Source: a virus. Taken from it: DNA of 64,000 bases. Location: IMG/VR virus record IMGVR_UViG_3300030390_001111, positions 450-64,449 of that record, one strand, 5' to 3'. Position numbers and translations under genes: made by a program. The notes below the pieces were generated by a model. It was not told the origin of the DNA. It worked only from the letters and a program-made list of their open reading frames with translations, and made no database searches. Below, one piece after another: positions 26,358 to 34,937 of this stretch; the first letter of the stretch is position 1, and each line of letters opens with the position of its first letter.

Positions 26358-26741
26358 TTATTGGCCAATTACCTTAAAATTATCTCCTGAATATATATTA
26401 CATGCAACTTGGTTTTCTTCATTTGCAATAACAATACTAAACTCGCCTGTAGCATCATTTAATGCTATAACTATCACATTAAAAAGTTCTGTTTCTACTA
26501 TTGCACTACCTGATGCAATAGGCTTTTGCCCACGCTGAGCAAGTATAGCCTGAACTATTTGAATATTTGTGCATGGAACATCTCTGTTCATTCTAAAAAT
26601 ACTTGGTGTAATTAGTAGTGGTGGTGACGCTTCTGGTGTTGGCGTAACTGGTTGTGTTTCTTCAGCTTTTACTGGATTAATTGCCCATAAGCAAAGTATT
26701 GTTACTGCTATTGTTGTTAAAAGTAAAGTTCTAATGTTCAT
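26358..26741 (-). CDS. Exported protein with signal peptide (127 aa)
   Basis: ATG 26741 starts a clean signal peptide (MNIRTLLLTTIAVTILCLW..., cleavage probably after VKA near residue 24), then a Pro/Thr-rich linker (TQPVTPTPEASPP). The mature part has two cysteines that could pair. It overlaps the upstream gene by 4 bases. Probably periplasmic; function unknown. Confidence 0.7.
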   Translation of the reverse strand: MNIRTLLLTTIAVTILCLWAINPVKAEETQPVTPTPEASPPLLITPSIFRMNRDVPCTNIQIVQAILAQRGQKPIASGSAIVETELFNVIVIALNDATGEFSIVIANEENQVACNIYSGDNFKVIGQ

Positions 26742-27184
26742 TCTTTCCTCGCTTTTCGTAACTGTAAATTCATATCCCATTCTGTAAAATATGGACCTTG
26801 ATATTCATATTTGTCTAAAGTCTCTGCCTTAGGACAATATGCATGTTGCCATCCCATTCCATGATATCTAAGTATGTAATAGCCTGCCGCATAAACAACT
26901 TTACCTGTTTCTGTTTTACGAAACAATGGTAAAGTTTTATGCTCTGTTGGTATAACTACACTGCTATTTGTTGGAAACCCATTAAGTGATTGACTTTCAG
27001 CTTTAGTATCTATTTTACGTTCTGCTGTTTTAAATCCATCTAAGGTTTCAAGTGTAGTTGTTGTTTTATCTCGTTGATCAAAGAACTCGTATAAGTCGCC
27101 ATGCTTTCGTATAGTTCCTATTTTACTAGAACTAGCTTCTACAATCCAAAACTTATCTTTGACTAGTTCTTTAGTAGTAAACAT
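26738..27184 (-). CDS. Hypothetical protein (148 aa)
   Basis: Strand-rich, with many Tyr/Gly/His near residues 95-130 (AAGYYILRYHGMGWQHAYCPK). It ends one base before the SH3-like protein gene begins on the operon. Not recognised beyond a likeness to unnamed proteins of T4-like marine phages. Confidence 0.7.
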   Translation of the reverse strand: MFTTKELVKDKFWIVEASSSKIGTIRKHGDLYEFFDQRDKTTTTLETLDGFKTAERKIDTKAESQSLNGFPTNSSVVIPTEHKTLPLFRKTETGKVVYAAGYYILRYHGMGWQHAYCPKAETLDKYEYQGPYFTEWDMNLQLRKARKE

Positions 27185-27469
27185 TTAGCCAACTGCTTCA
27201 ATTTCTTTGACTTCAACAACATTTTCCATTCTAAAGCTTCTGAATCCACTAGCTGTTGTATCCCATACAACAAGAATTTCTTCGTTTATCTTTCGAACTT
27301 TTTCTTGTGTTATTGCTTCATCTTTCTTTGCAGGCGGTAATGCTGATGGCATTAATGTGCATTCCATTACACGTTTGTCACCGTTAATTTTATTAAAAGT
27401 AACTTGCATAACATTTTCTTTAAGCAATAATTCTAAATCTTTGCGTTCAATAACTAATTTAGATGACAT
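27185..27469 (-). CDS. SH3-like beta-barrel (DUF2693-type) phage protein (94 aa)
   Basis: VTFNKINGDKRVMECTLMPSALP and WDTTASGFRSFRMENV fit the DUF2693-like SH3-barrel proteins common in T4-like phages. ATG 27469 is chosen because it follows AGGGAGG and overlaps the upstream stop by 11 bases. Confidence 0.75.
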   Translation of the reverse strand: MSSKLVIERKDLELLLKENVMQVTFNKINGDKRVMECTLMPSALPPAKKDEAITQEKVRKINEEILVVWDTTASGFRSFRMENVVEVKEIEAVG

Positions 27470-27734
27470 GTCCTGCCTCCCTAATTCTACGTTTCCATGC
27501 ACCACCTTGCTTTTGTTCGTTAAGCTGTAGTCTCATCCATCGTAATGTTGGTTCTTTAATATGTGGTTCAATTGTAGGATTAACTTCCATTGATTGAATC
27601 AGTTGTGTAATTTGTGTTTCTGTTAAACCATTTAAACACATAGTATCCTCTGTTGCCACTCTTGCCGCTTCTAATCCCATTTCAAATGCTCCTGCGTATT
27701 TTCTATTTCTTTTTGTGTTTTTTCCTGTTGCCAT
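27459..27734 (-). CDS. Hypothetical protein (91 aa)
   Basis: ATG 27734 (MATGKNTKRNRKYAGAF) lies just after the exonuclease stop. The N-terminus is basic and the middle helical (LTETQITQLIQSM). Its end carries the ribosome binding site of the next gene. Function unknown. Confidence 0.65.
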   Translation of the reverse strand: MATGKNTKRNRKYAGAFEMGLEAARVATEDTMCLNGLTETQITQLIQSMEVNPTIEPHIKEPTLRWMRLQLNEQKQGGAWKRRIREAGHVI

Positions 27735-27738
27735 AATA

Positions 27739-28731
27739 TTATACTCCATATGCTTTATTAAGATACTCTGCATGATCTTGAGCTCGTTCACTTACTCTGA
27801 TCATATCCCATTTGCCACAAAACTTCATAAAGTGTATGCCTACTTGTGACTTGGATTCTTTTTGCACTTGCTCGACTATTGCATTATCAAGTTCTGCTTT
27901 AATATTATCTGGCTGTGCGGTAAGGTCGATAATGTGCATGTTACGTTGATAGTCTTCTAATACACGATGTTCTACACCTTCGTGATCAGTCCAACGTTGT
28001 AACATAAAGTTATTCCAGTTATAACCTTTATTATCTTTGTCTGCAAATGCTTCCATCATGCCTACCTTATTCTTAGTGCCTTTCTTACGAGCACCTGGGC
28101 ATGCACTAAACACGTTGTCACTAGTGTCACCACGTATACATTTCTCAAACAATAACCATTCTGGATTACCTATTTGCTTAGGCTCCTTAGTTTTCTTATC
28201 CATAACATGCTTACCTTTATCATCAAAGATACCTTCTGTTGTAATAAGTTGTCCTGTAATACCATTGTATTGTGTTACATTGTTGTTAAGTAATTGATAA
28301 AAGTCACTGTCGCTACTTACAATACAATGTTTGTCATCAGGATGATTCTGTATCCAACGTGCAATAAAGTCATCTGCCTCACATTGCGAATTCTGTAATA
28401 CTGTGCAATTAGTTCGCTTCTCAAAGAATACCTTTAGTTCATCAAACGCATCCCAAAACATTTTATCTTCTTCTTGTTCACGTTCTGTTAATGCTGCACG
28501 TGCCGCCGAACGATTCTTCTTATAGGGTTCATAAGCATCTTTACGCCAACTACGGCCTTCCAAACATAACACAACATGACTACCATTCTGATTACGCCAT
28601 ACCTTATTAATACTATTAAACATAATATGATATGCCATACCTACTTTGTCTTTTGCGTCTGCTCCACGCTGAACTACGTGCCTAGCACGAAAAAACATAT
28701 TAGCTGCATCTACTAAAATATAACTCAACAT
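27739..28731 (-). CDS. 5'-3' exonuclease / RNase H, FEN family (330 aa)
   Basis: The acidic metal-binding residues of the FEN family are in order: LVDAANMFFRAR at the N-terminus, QCEADDFIA near residue 120, SSDSDFYQL near residue 140 and RGDTSDN near residue 200. T4 RNase H and T5 exonuclease belong here and remove RNA primers and 5' flaps at the fork. Length is normal. It is downstream of the strong promoter at 29.03 kb together with the 87-aa gene. Confidence 0.9.
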   Translation of the reverse strand: MLSYILVDAANMFFRARHVVQRGADAKDKVGMAYHIMFNSINKVWRNQNGSHVVLCLEGRSWRKDAYEPYKKNRSAARAALTEREQEEDKMFWDAFDELKVFFEKRTNCTVLQNSQCEADDFIARWIQNHPDDKHCIVSSDSDFYQLLNNNVTQYNGITGQLITTEGIFDDKGKHVMDKKTKEPKQIGNPEWLLFEKCIRGDTSDNVFSACPGARKKGTKNKVGMMEAFADKDNKGYNWNNFMLQRWTDHEGVEHRVLEDYQRNMHIIDLTAQPDNIKAELDNAIVEQVQKESKSQVGIHFMKFCGKWDMIRVSERAQDHAEYLNKAYGV

Positions 28732-28746
28732 TGTTCTCCTAAATGA

Positions 28747-29010
28747 TTATACTTCTTCTGATATTTGTTTACAAAGTGTTGTAAACCATAAGTCAACAAT
28801 CTCTTCTTCATTGTCGCCTGTATAGCCTGCTTCTAACAATTGTTTAACAAACAGGTTATTCCATTCAAGTTCAAAGTATCCATCGCCTGGGTTGTCTTTA
28901 TCAAACTTAACTTCTAATACTTTAACATACGGTTCGCCTTTAGCAGTAGCCTTGTCTTTAGCAGACATGCCTTCTTTTTTACTAAACAATTGCTTAATCT
29001 TATTGATCAT
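28747..29010 (-). CDS. Small acidic phage protein (87 aa)
   Basis: MINKIKQLFSKKEGMSAKDK then an acidic domain ending EEIVDLWFTTLCKQISEEV. It is the first gene after a consensus promoter with AGGAG before its ATG. Probably an early gene; resembles unnamed cyanophage proteins (from memory). Confidence 0.75.
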   Translation of the reverse strand: MINKIKQLFSKKEGMSAKDKATAKGEPYVKVLEVKFDKDNPGDGYFELEWNNLFVKQLLEAGYTGDNEEEIVDLWFTTLCKQISEEV

Positions 29011-29033
29011 GCTTTTCTCCTAATGTATATACT

Positions 29034-29062
29034 ATTATAAGACATCTTGAACTGTTTGTCAA
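29034..29062 (-). promoter_or_regulatory. Sigma70-type promoter with operator-like core
   Basis: TTGACA-17 bp-TATAAT. AAGATGTCTT (minus strand, 29039-29048) overlaps the -10 box and equals the central 10 bp of the palindrome in the promoter at 39.5 kb, though the outer arms are not conserved. Confidence 0.85.
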
Positions 29063-29070
29063 GTGATAGT

Positions 29071-30150
29071 TTACCACCCAATTTTCTCCCAAGGAACGTC
29101 TTTATTGCCAAAGTGACCGTATACACAATTCTCACTATAGCCGTAGAAGTTATACATATCAAACCTATCAATAATACCTTTAGGTGTTAGATCAATGTTT
29201 TCTTCAATGTATTTTTGAATACTGCTATTATGTCCATTACTGTCTACATAAATGCTTGTAGGTTGTTTAACACCAATAGCATAACTCAACTGTATTTGAC
29301 ACCAGTCAGCCATGTTATCAGCTACTACATTCTTTGCTAACCAACGTGCCATATAAGTTGCACTTCTATCTACTTTAGTAGGATCTTTACCACTAAAAGC
29401 GCCACCGCCATGAGGGGCAAAACCACCATAAGTATCCACAATGATCTTTCGTCCAGTAAGTCCTGTATCACCATCTGGGCCACCGATAACAAAGTTGCCA
29501 GTAGGATTAAGATGCCAAGTAGTATCCGCATCATATAAACCCTCCAATACTGTCATTCCTGCTAACTTGCATATGTTTTGCGCCTGTTTGATAAGTCCAT
29601 CACCATGCTGACTACTAATAACAACCTGGTCTACACGTTTAGGTTTACCACCTTCATATTGAATACTTACTTGTGATTTTGCATCTGGTCCTAGAACGTG
29701 TTGTCTTTGTGTTTTTAAATGTTTTAGAATTTCATGACTGTAATAAATTGGTGCTGGTAAGAATGCATCATTCTCATTAGTTGCATATCCAAACATAATG
29801 CCTTGGTCTCCTGCTCCAAAGTCATTTGTTCCCAATCCAATGTCACCACTTTGTGCATGAATCTCATTATAAATATTTAGTTTATCCCAATGAAATCCGT
29901 CTTGTTCGTATCCAATCTCTTTAACCTTATCACGAATGATTTGTTTTACCTCATCATTGCTTACGTTAAAGTTTTTTACTTCACCCGCTACTGTTACATG
30001 ATTAGTGGTTACAAGTGTTTCAATGGCTACACGTGTAGTTTCATCACCGTTTTTTAGACCGGCATCAACTAATGCATCTGAGATTTGGTCAGAGACCTTA
30101 TCTGGATGTCCATCACTAACACTTTCGCTTGTAAAAATATAATTATTCAT
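29071..30150 (-). CDS. metK: S-adenosylmethionine synthetase (359 aa)
   Basis: Makes SAM from methionine and ATP. FTSESVSDGHPDKVSDQ, GAGDQGIMFGYA, GGPDGDTGLTGRKI and GGGAFSGKDPTKVDRS are all diagnostic, and the length is near the bacterial norm (~380). ATG 30150 is chosen because the protein then starts at the conserved MNNYIFTSESV; an upstream in-frame start adds 16 unrelated residues. Next to a DNA methyltransferase gene and in a genome with nine radical SAM loci, it should raise the SAM supply during infection. Confidence 0.97.
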   Translation of the reverse strand: MNNYIFTSESVSDGHPDKVSDQISDALVDAGLKNGDETTRVAIETLVTTNHVTVAGEVKNFNVSNDEVKQIIRDKVKEIGYEQDGFHWDKLNIYNEIHAQSGDIGLGTNDFGAGDQGIMFGYATNENDAFLPAPIYYSHEILKHLKTQRQHVLGPDAKSQVSIQYEGGKPKRVDQVVISSQHGDGLIKQAQNICKLAGMTVLEGLYDADTTWHLNPTGNFVIGGPDGDTGLTGRKIIVDTYGGFAPHGGGAFSGKDPTKVDRSATYMARWLAKNVVADNMADWCQIQLSYAIGVKQPTSIYVDSNGHNSSIQKYIEENIDLTPKGIIDRFDMYNFYGYSENCVYGHFGNKDVPWEKIGW

Positions 30151-30158
30151 AGTTTGTT

Positions 30159-31277
30159 TTATCCTTTGTTTTTGGTAAAGACATATATGCCTTCCCATTT
30201 CTCTCGGCCTTCTTTTTTATCATTGCCTACACCAGGCCTAGTGTTCAGCATCATTTTAATTGTTGTATTGTATTTGAATCCTAGCTTTTCAGCAAGTTCA
30301 ATCCATCTATCAACAACAAAGTATTCTTTATTACCATAACTTTTATAGTCTGCAATATTTGTAGCAAACACTCCATCATTGTTTAGTCCTTTGTGTATTT
30401 GTTGCATTGTTGGTGCAACATACCCATCAAACCAATCATCCATTGTAGTATGCTTAACCATGCATTGAGTAGGCTCATCACTATACTTTTCTAAATTAAA
30501 GTATGGTGGACTACTAAATGCTAAGTCAATATTCTCGCATTGATAATCTTCTGAAGGACTGCAAATGATTTCTGCATCGTTAGTTAACAAACTATCTAAG
30601 TATTTTAGATACTCAAATGTTTGTGTGTTAGGGTCTGTGCCTATGTATTTATAGTTCATATTGCTACTGCTTATCCCAAGTAGCCTTCCACCATAACCAC
30701 AGCTATAATCGTAAATACGACCCCATAGCACCGGACATAAACGCTCTGCAATAGCTCTAGCATGTTGTGGCTTAAAGTTTTGCACGTTCTCACCTGTAAC
30801 AAGCTCTAAGCTTCTACGCATTGCTGTCGGGTATACTAACTTATTTCCTTCTCTAAATTCAAAGCAGATACGTATAGCACGTTTAAGTTTAGCATCGTCT
30901 CTAAACCTATCCATTAAACTGTTTGAGCCTCTTCCTTTTGGCTCCGCTGTCTGCATGTTTGTGAATACAAAACGATTAATTGTTTGTCCTTGGTTGTTGC
31001 CAAGTCCTAATACGTTTTGTTCAACTTTCTTATATGATGTGCGTTTAAAGTTCTTTAGTGCTTTACGTAATCCTGCTTCTGTGTAATAGACAATAGGAAT
31101 AATATCTCTCTTGCGATATATATCAAATACCTTGTCTATTGTTCCAGGTCCATCAGCTTCGTATACCTCTGCGGTAAACATATCTAACTCTGAATATAAA
31201 TCTTCGTATCCTGTAAATTCATCTGCAAAGATATGTTCTGGTTTTATATTCCAAAACTTGTGTATGGAATCTATCAA
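30159..31277 (-). CDS. DNA adenine/cytosine-N4 methyltransferase-like protein (372 aa)
   Basis: YDYSCGYGGRLLG (SAM-binding motif I) near residue 190 and SSPPYFNLEKY (catalytic SPPY motif IV) near residue 258 place it among amino-methyltransferases acting on DNA. The N-terminal ~180 residues are a separate domain, perhaps for target recognition. No endonuclease gene is nearby, so it may be an orphan enzyme for protecting or marking phage DNA. Directly upstream of metK. Confidence 0.82.
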   Translation of the reverse strand: MIDSIHKFWNIKPEHIFADEFTGYEDLYSELDMFTAEVYEADGPGTIDKVFDIYRKRDIIPIVYYTEAGLRKALKNFKRTSYKKVEQNVLGLGNNQGQTINRFVFTNMQTAEPKGRGSNSLMDRFRDDAKLKRAIRICFEFREGNKLVYPTAMRRSLELVTGENVQNFKPQHARAIAERLCPVLWGRIYDYSCGYGGRLLGISSSNMNYKYIGTDPNTQTFEYLKYLDSLLTNDAEIICSPSEDYQCENIDLAFSSPPYFNLEKYSDEPTQCMVKHTTMDDWFDGYVAPTMQQIHKGLNNDGVFATNIADYKSYGNKEYFVVDRWIELAEKLGFKYNTTIKMMLNTRPGVGNDKKEGREKWEGIYVFTKNKG

Positions 31278-31279
31278 TA

Positions 31280-31594
31280 CTAAACTCCAAAATAATAGTT
31301 TAATAGGCCTGTAAATATTAGTGTAACTAGCACACCATTGAGCAATATTAATGCTCTGTCATGCCATAAGTAACCTACCCAAAACCAACCTATAGTTCCA
31401 AAGAAACCAAACCATAAATCAACGTGTGCTAGTGTTCCTGTAGCTCTAGCCGATGTTGCTACTAGTATTAATATAACAGACACCCATTTGACATACCAAG
31501 ATAAATCATATTTAGGTGTTATCTTTTTAAAGACTCTCGTTGAATTAAGTGCTTTAATCTTATCGTTAAGTTTTTTATGTTTTTCGCTACTCAT
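31280..31594 (-). CDS. Small membrane protein (104 aa)
   Basis: After a basic N-terminus come three hydrophobic segments (LSWYVKWVSVILILVAT, LWFGFFGTIGWFWVGYLWH and LILLNGVLVTLIF), so an inner-membrane protein of 3 helices is likely. It resembles the 73-aa membrane protein at 54.4 kb in its GWFWVGYLW/GWIYVGWKQ segment. Overlaps the formate dehydrogenase stop by one base. Confidence 0.75.
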   Translation of the reverse strand: MSSEKHKKLNDKIKALNSTRVFKKITPKYDLSWYVKWVSVILILVATSARATGTLAHVDLWFGFFGTIGWFWVGYLWHDRALILLNGVLVTLIFTGLLNYYFGV

Positions 31595-32790
31595 TATTTC
31601 TTAAACTCTGCCGCTTCCTCAGACCCACCTGTTGCAGTTCCTTTAGAATAAGAATGGGCACCCATGCCTGCAAGTTCACCATTTTGAACTATTAGATATT
31701 GATTTCTTATTTCATCTCCAGCAAAGAAACATTCTAGTATTTCTCTAACTCCATCAGCATATCTCGTTTGTGCTGATAAAGAAGTTCCACTTGTATGTGG
31801 TGTCATTCCGTGATGTGGCATAGTTCGCCACACATGATCGTTTGGTGCTGGTTGTGGGAACCATACATCACCTGCATAGCCACTTAGCTGTCCAGATTCA
31901 CATGCTCTCGCAATAGCATCTTTATCACATATCTTACCACGTGCTGTATTAATAATATAAGCACCTTTCTTACATTTAGAAATTAACTCATCATTAAACA
32001 TATGTTCTGTTTCTGGATGTAATGGACAACTAATGTTAATCACATCACATACCGCAACTAAAGATTCTACTGTTTCATGGAAAGTAAGATTCAACTCTTG
32101 TTCCACTGCTTCAGGCAATCTATGTCTATCCATATAATGTAAATGCACATCAAATGGTTTCATTTTTCTTAACATATCAATACCAATGCGTCCTGCTGCA
32201 ATAGTTCCAATATGCATACCTTCTACATCATATGATCTAGATACTGCGTCAGCAATATGCCAACCACCATCATTAACAATCTTATGTTGCGTAGTAAAGT
32301 CTCTTACTAACACTAAAATCTGCATAACAATATGTTCTGCTACACTTCTACTGTTGCAATAAGTAACCTCAACTACATCAACATTATGATCCATAGCCGC
32401 TTGTAAGTCTACATGGTCTGACCCAATGCCTGCTGTAATTGCCATCTTTAGATTAGGTGCTGATTCCATTTTCTCTCTAGTTACATAGTAAGGAAAGAAT
32501 GGTTGTGATATAACAATATCTGCATCAACTAATTCTTTGTCAGCAACACAGCCCTCGCCATCTTTATCAGATGTAACTACTAGTGTGTGCCCTAAATCTT
32601 CTAAATACTTTCTTAATCCTAACTCACCTGAAACACAACCTAGTAACTCACCAGGCGTAAAGTCTCTACCTTTAGGACTTGGTAATGTCATACCATCTGG
32701 GTATTTTTCAATTGTTGGTAAATCTGTTAGTGGATAGCTTGTTGGCATACCACCTTTCGGATCATCATATAATATACATAATATTTTCAT
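31594..32790 (-). CDS. fdh: NAD-dependent formate dehydrogenase (398 aa)
   Basis: Oxidises formate to CO2 with NAD+, giving NADH. It matches the ~400-aa methylotroph/Pseudomonas-type enzyme end to end: SQPFFPYYVT, TAGIGSDHVDLQ, CNSRSVAEH, GTIAAGRIG, PQPAPNDHVWRTMP, GMTPHTSGT and the C-terminal GAHSYSKGTATGG. The catalytic His (MTPHTSG) and Arg (NTARGK) are present, so it should be active. AAAGGAG precedes the ATG. It may raise NADH during infection and could use formate, including that released by FolE. A full-length metabolic gene in a phage suggests transfer from a bacterium. Confidence 0.97.
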   Translation of the reverse strand: MKILCILYDDPKGGMPTSYPLTDLPTIEKYPDGMTLPSPKGRDFTPGELLGCVSGELGLRKYLEDLGHTLVVTSDKDGEGCVADKELVDADIVISQPFFPYYVTREKMESAPNLKMAITAGIGSDHVDLQAAMDHNVDVVEVTYCNSRSVAEHIVMQILVLVRDFTTQHKIVNDGGWHIADAVSRSYDVEGMHIGTIAAGRIGIDMLRKMKPFDVHLHYMDRHRLPEAVEQELNLTFHETVESLVAVCDVINISCPLHPETEHMFNDELISKCKKGAYIINTARGKICDKDAIARACESGQLSGYAGDVWFPQPAPNDHVWRTMPHHGMTPHTSGTSLSAQTRYADGVREILECFFAGDEIRNQYLIVQNGELAGMGAHSYSKGTATGGSEEAAEFKK

Positions 32791-32818
32791 TTTATACTCC
32801 TTTCTGTTAATAGTTTGT

Positions 32819-33055
32819 TTAGTGTATTGAAGAACTTAAAGGTTCTGTTTCAATACTTTCTGCTGTATTTCCTATATGGTCTGTTAGCAATTTAAATTCT
32901 TCTTCGCTCAGCATAATTTTATAGATCTTTAATGCTTGTGCCATCATTACTCCTGCAGCCATCAACGGATCTTCTGCATTAATTGTTAATTTTTCGATTT
33001 TTCTATATAGTTCTTCCATCATTTTCCTACAGTGATTACAATATTCATATTCCAT
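32819..33055 (-). CDS. Hypothetical protein with CxxC (78 aa)
   Basis: N-terminal YCNHCRKMMEELYRKI has a CxxC and a helix; the rest is helical and acidic. It follows an AGGGAAGCAGG site after the QueE stop. Function unknown; possibly early regulatory. Confidence 0.65.
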   Translation of the reverse strand: MEYEYCNHCRKMMEELYRKIEKLTINAEDPLMAAGVMMAQALKIYKIMLSEEEFKLLTDHIGNTAESIETEPLSSSIH

Positions 33056-33092
33056 TTACCAACCTGCTTCCCTAATTCTTTGTTCAACATTC

Positions 33093-33989
33093 TTATGTTC
33101 CCCATGCGTTTCCAAAGAGTGAGATGTGTAAGCGTGGGGTGAATCTCCAGCCCCTTTCCATGCAGATTTCTGCAACTTCTTGGACGTTAAGATTATATTC
33201 TTCACTGCGACCACCCAGCGGCATAAGATACACAGGGCATTCCAAGCCTTCTTTACGATATGCCTTGACAGCTCTATCAACATCAGCAATATCCTCACCG
33301 TCAGCAACAACAAATTTAAGATAGATATCGCTGTTATCCACAAGACTGTAGTTGACAGCAACCTTAGGCTTAATAGCATCTTCCCAAGATTCTCCCGATA
33401 CTGTGAGCTTGGGTGAACAACTCCATGTGACTTTAATTCTGTCACTGTTGTTGAGATACTTGAATAAATCGTCGTGTAAAAATTGTGTAGTGTTTGTTTC
33501 AAATGTAACATTCTTTAAATCTCCCATACGTGGATGTTCAAATAGTTCTACATAAAGTCGTTGCCACGCTAACAACGGCTCACCACCGGTCATAATTAAA
33601 TGGATGTCTTGTCCATTATCACATGTCCACTTGCCTTCTGGAGTTAAACTTAACAAGTGATTTACTACTTCGTCTACTTCTGCAAGTTTATTAAAGTCTT
33701 TAAACTCAGGATAGATACTTGCATAAGTGTCACAGCCTGTATGTATAATAGGCAAGTCTGTAAATTCTGTTACTGTATCAGTAATGCCACCATCAATTAA
33801 ATCTTTTACTTCTTGATTGTAACGATTACCAGCTTCATGCTTTTCAGCTCTGCTAGGTTCATCTCTACTTAGTCCAAAGTTCATACAACGAAAGTTACAT
33901 CCAAATGTGCGTAAAAACACACTAGGAACACCTACGTATTGTCCTTCACCTTGCACACTATAAAATGCTTCTGAATATCTAAGTTTCAT
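33093..33989 (-). CDS. queE: QueE-like 7-carboxy-7-deazaguanine synthase (298 aa)
   Basis: A radical SAM enzyme that turns carboxytetrahydropterin into CDG in the preQ0 pathway. The N-terminal SVQGEGQYVGVPSVFLRTFGCNFRC, MTGGEPLLAW and the C-terminal RLHISLFGNAWGT are typical. Cluster Cys are C31 and C35, and the third is probably C86 (TGCDT), so about 50 residues are inserted between the second and third ligands; bacterial QueE has a short insert there. Works with FolE and QueD at 42-46 kb. QueE overlaps MazG by 11 bases. Confidence 0.92.
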   Translation of the reverse strand: MKLRYSEAFYSVQGEGQYVGVPSVFLRTFGCNFRCMNFGLSRDEPSRAEKHEAGNRYNQEVKDLIDGGITDTVTEFTDLPIIHTGCDTYASIYPEFKDFNKLAEVDEVVNHLLSLTPEGKWTCDNGQDIHLIMTGGEPLLAWQRLYVELFEHPRMGDLKNVTFETNTTQFLHDDLFKYLNNSDRIKVTWSCSPKLTVSGESWEDAIKPKVAVNYSLVDNSDIYLKFVVADGEDIADVDRAVKAYRKEGLECPVYLMPLGGRSEEYNLNVQEVAEICMERGWRFTPRLHISLFGNAWGT

Positions 33990-34407
33990 TTATTAAGTTG
34001 CTCCATCTCTTTAATTTGTTACGCTTAACTTCTGCACGATCTTCTAAGTCAGCCATGGTAAACATTCCATGTTCTTCCATTAACTTCAGCATACAATACA
34101 CATCACCTGCTTCTTCAATTAACTTTTTTCTATTAGTTTGTGCATTTAATAGTTTACTGTTTGCTTCTTCTATTGTGTTAAACTTACGAACTGTTTTGCT
34201 ACACATCTGTGTTAGTTCACCACATTCTTCTGCTGTAATAATCATTAGTTGTTGTAATGTATTAAGTGGATGATTCTCACGTGCTTCGGCTTCTTCATGC
34301 TTCTGTGCTTTGTTATTAAACAAGTCTACAGGATATTCTTCTTTTAATCTGCGAGCCATGTAATCAGCGTAACCTTCCTGCTTATCATTATCATTTTTTA
34401 CTACCAT
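33979..34407 (-). CDS. mazG: MazG-like NTP pyrophosphohydrolase (142 aa)
   Basis: The EECGEL and EEAGDV helices (residues ~56-61 and ~96-101) are the metal-binding motif of the MazG/all-alpha NTP-PPase superfamily. Phage MazG proteins hydrolyse (d)NTPs and are common in marine T4-like phages. Single-domain form. Its 5' end abuts the 73-aa gene (TAATG) downstream of a consensus promoter. Confidence 0.88.
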   Translation of the reverse strand: MVVKNDNDKQEGYADYMARRLKEEYPVDLFNNKAQKHEEAEARENHPLNTLQQLMIITAEECGELTQMCSKTVRKFNTIEEANSKLLNAQTNRKKLIEEAGDVYCMLKLMEEHGMFTMADLEDRAEVKRNKLKRWSNLINET

Positions 34408-34628
34408 TAGTGTATTGTCCTGTTGTGTCTTGGTGTAACATCTTTTGCTATTTGATCACCATATATTAAACCTAGTATAACTAAAATAGTGTCTGGAAGT
34501 TCATCAAAGTCTTTTAATTCAAACGGTGCAAATATACCTTGAAATGATCCGTCACCTTTAAGAACCAATGCAAATTCATCATCTTCCAGCCAATCACTTA
34601 TTTGCCCTTCTCGTTTTTCATTTGCCAT
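34407..34628 (-). CDS. Hypothetical protein (73 aa)
   Basis: Acidic; first gene after the promoter at 34.66 kb with AGAGGA before the ATG. FALVLKGDGSFQGIFAP is a strand pair. Not recognised. Confidence 0.7.
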   Translation of the reverse strand: MANEKREGQISDWLEDDEFALVLKGDGSFQGIFAPFELKDFDELPDTILVILGLIYGDQIAKDVTPRHNRTIH

Positions 34629-34660
34629 ATGTTCCTCTTTTTATTATAGTTGTATATACG

Positions 34661-34689
34661 ATTATATACGATTTTATAGGATTAGTCAA
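34661..34689 (-). promoter_or_regulatory. Sigma70-type promoter for the MazG-QueE unit
   Basis: TTGACT-17 bp-TATAAT, about 33 nt upstream of the 73-aa gene. It would drive mazG, queE and possibly fdh. Confidence 0.8.
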
Positions 34690-34693
34690 CTGT

Positions 34694-34771
34694 TTATAGT
34701 CCTGCTAATTTGGCTAATACCCATAACACAATAAATGTAACTATAGCAAGCCCTAATGCTCCTTTAATCAT
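34694..34771 (-). CDS. Tiny membrane peptide (25 aa)
   Basis: Starts MIKGALGLAIVTFIVLWVLA and ends KLAGL, so it is one transmembrane helix. It overlaps the AbrB-like gene by 8 bases. Similar mini-membrane peptides are frequent in this genome, but at this length translation is uncertain. Confidence 0.4.
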   Translation of the reverse strand: MIKGALGLAIVTFIVLWVLAKLAGL

Positions 34772-34937
34772 GTTGCCCTTTCTTTTTTATTACAAATCCT
34801 GGAAAACTTTCTTCCCAAATAAGAGTATCTCCAATATCCCAACCAACTGAATTTAGAAGATCTATAGGCAATTCAATATATAGTTCTTTTGTTTTGCCAT
34901 CTTGTTGAACTGTAAGTAAATGTTTATCTTGTTTCAT
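34764..34937 (-). CDS. AbrB/MazE-like small protein (57 aa)
   Basis: KELYIELPIDLLNSVGWDIG and the closing GFVIKKKG fit the swapped-hairpin AbrB fold of small DNA-binding proteins and antitoxins. Its ATG overlaps the PRPP synthetase stop by one base. It may be a transcription regulator; no toxin gene is adjacent. Confidence 0.65.
   Translation of the reverse strand: MKQDKHLLTVQQDGKTKELYIELPIDLLNSVGWDIGDTLIWEESFPGFVIKKKGQHD

Noticed and set aside
30646-30653. TATAAATA inside the DNA methyltransferase gene
   Set aside because: It is made by codons for an internal Asn-Tyr-Lys-Tyr-Ile stretch with no gene start downstream at the right distance.
33056-33511. Open frame of 151 codons overlapping QueE
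   Set aside because: It overlaps the strongly supported QueE gene in another frame over almost its whole length, and its product is low-complexity. Its end (RIREAGW) looks like that of the 91-aa protein (RIREAGHVI) only because both encode a ribosome binding site.
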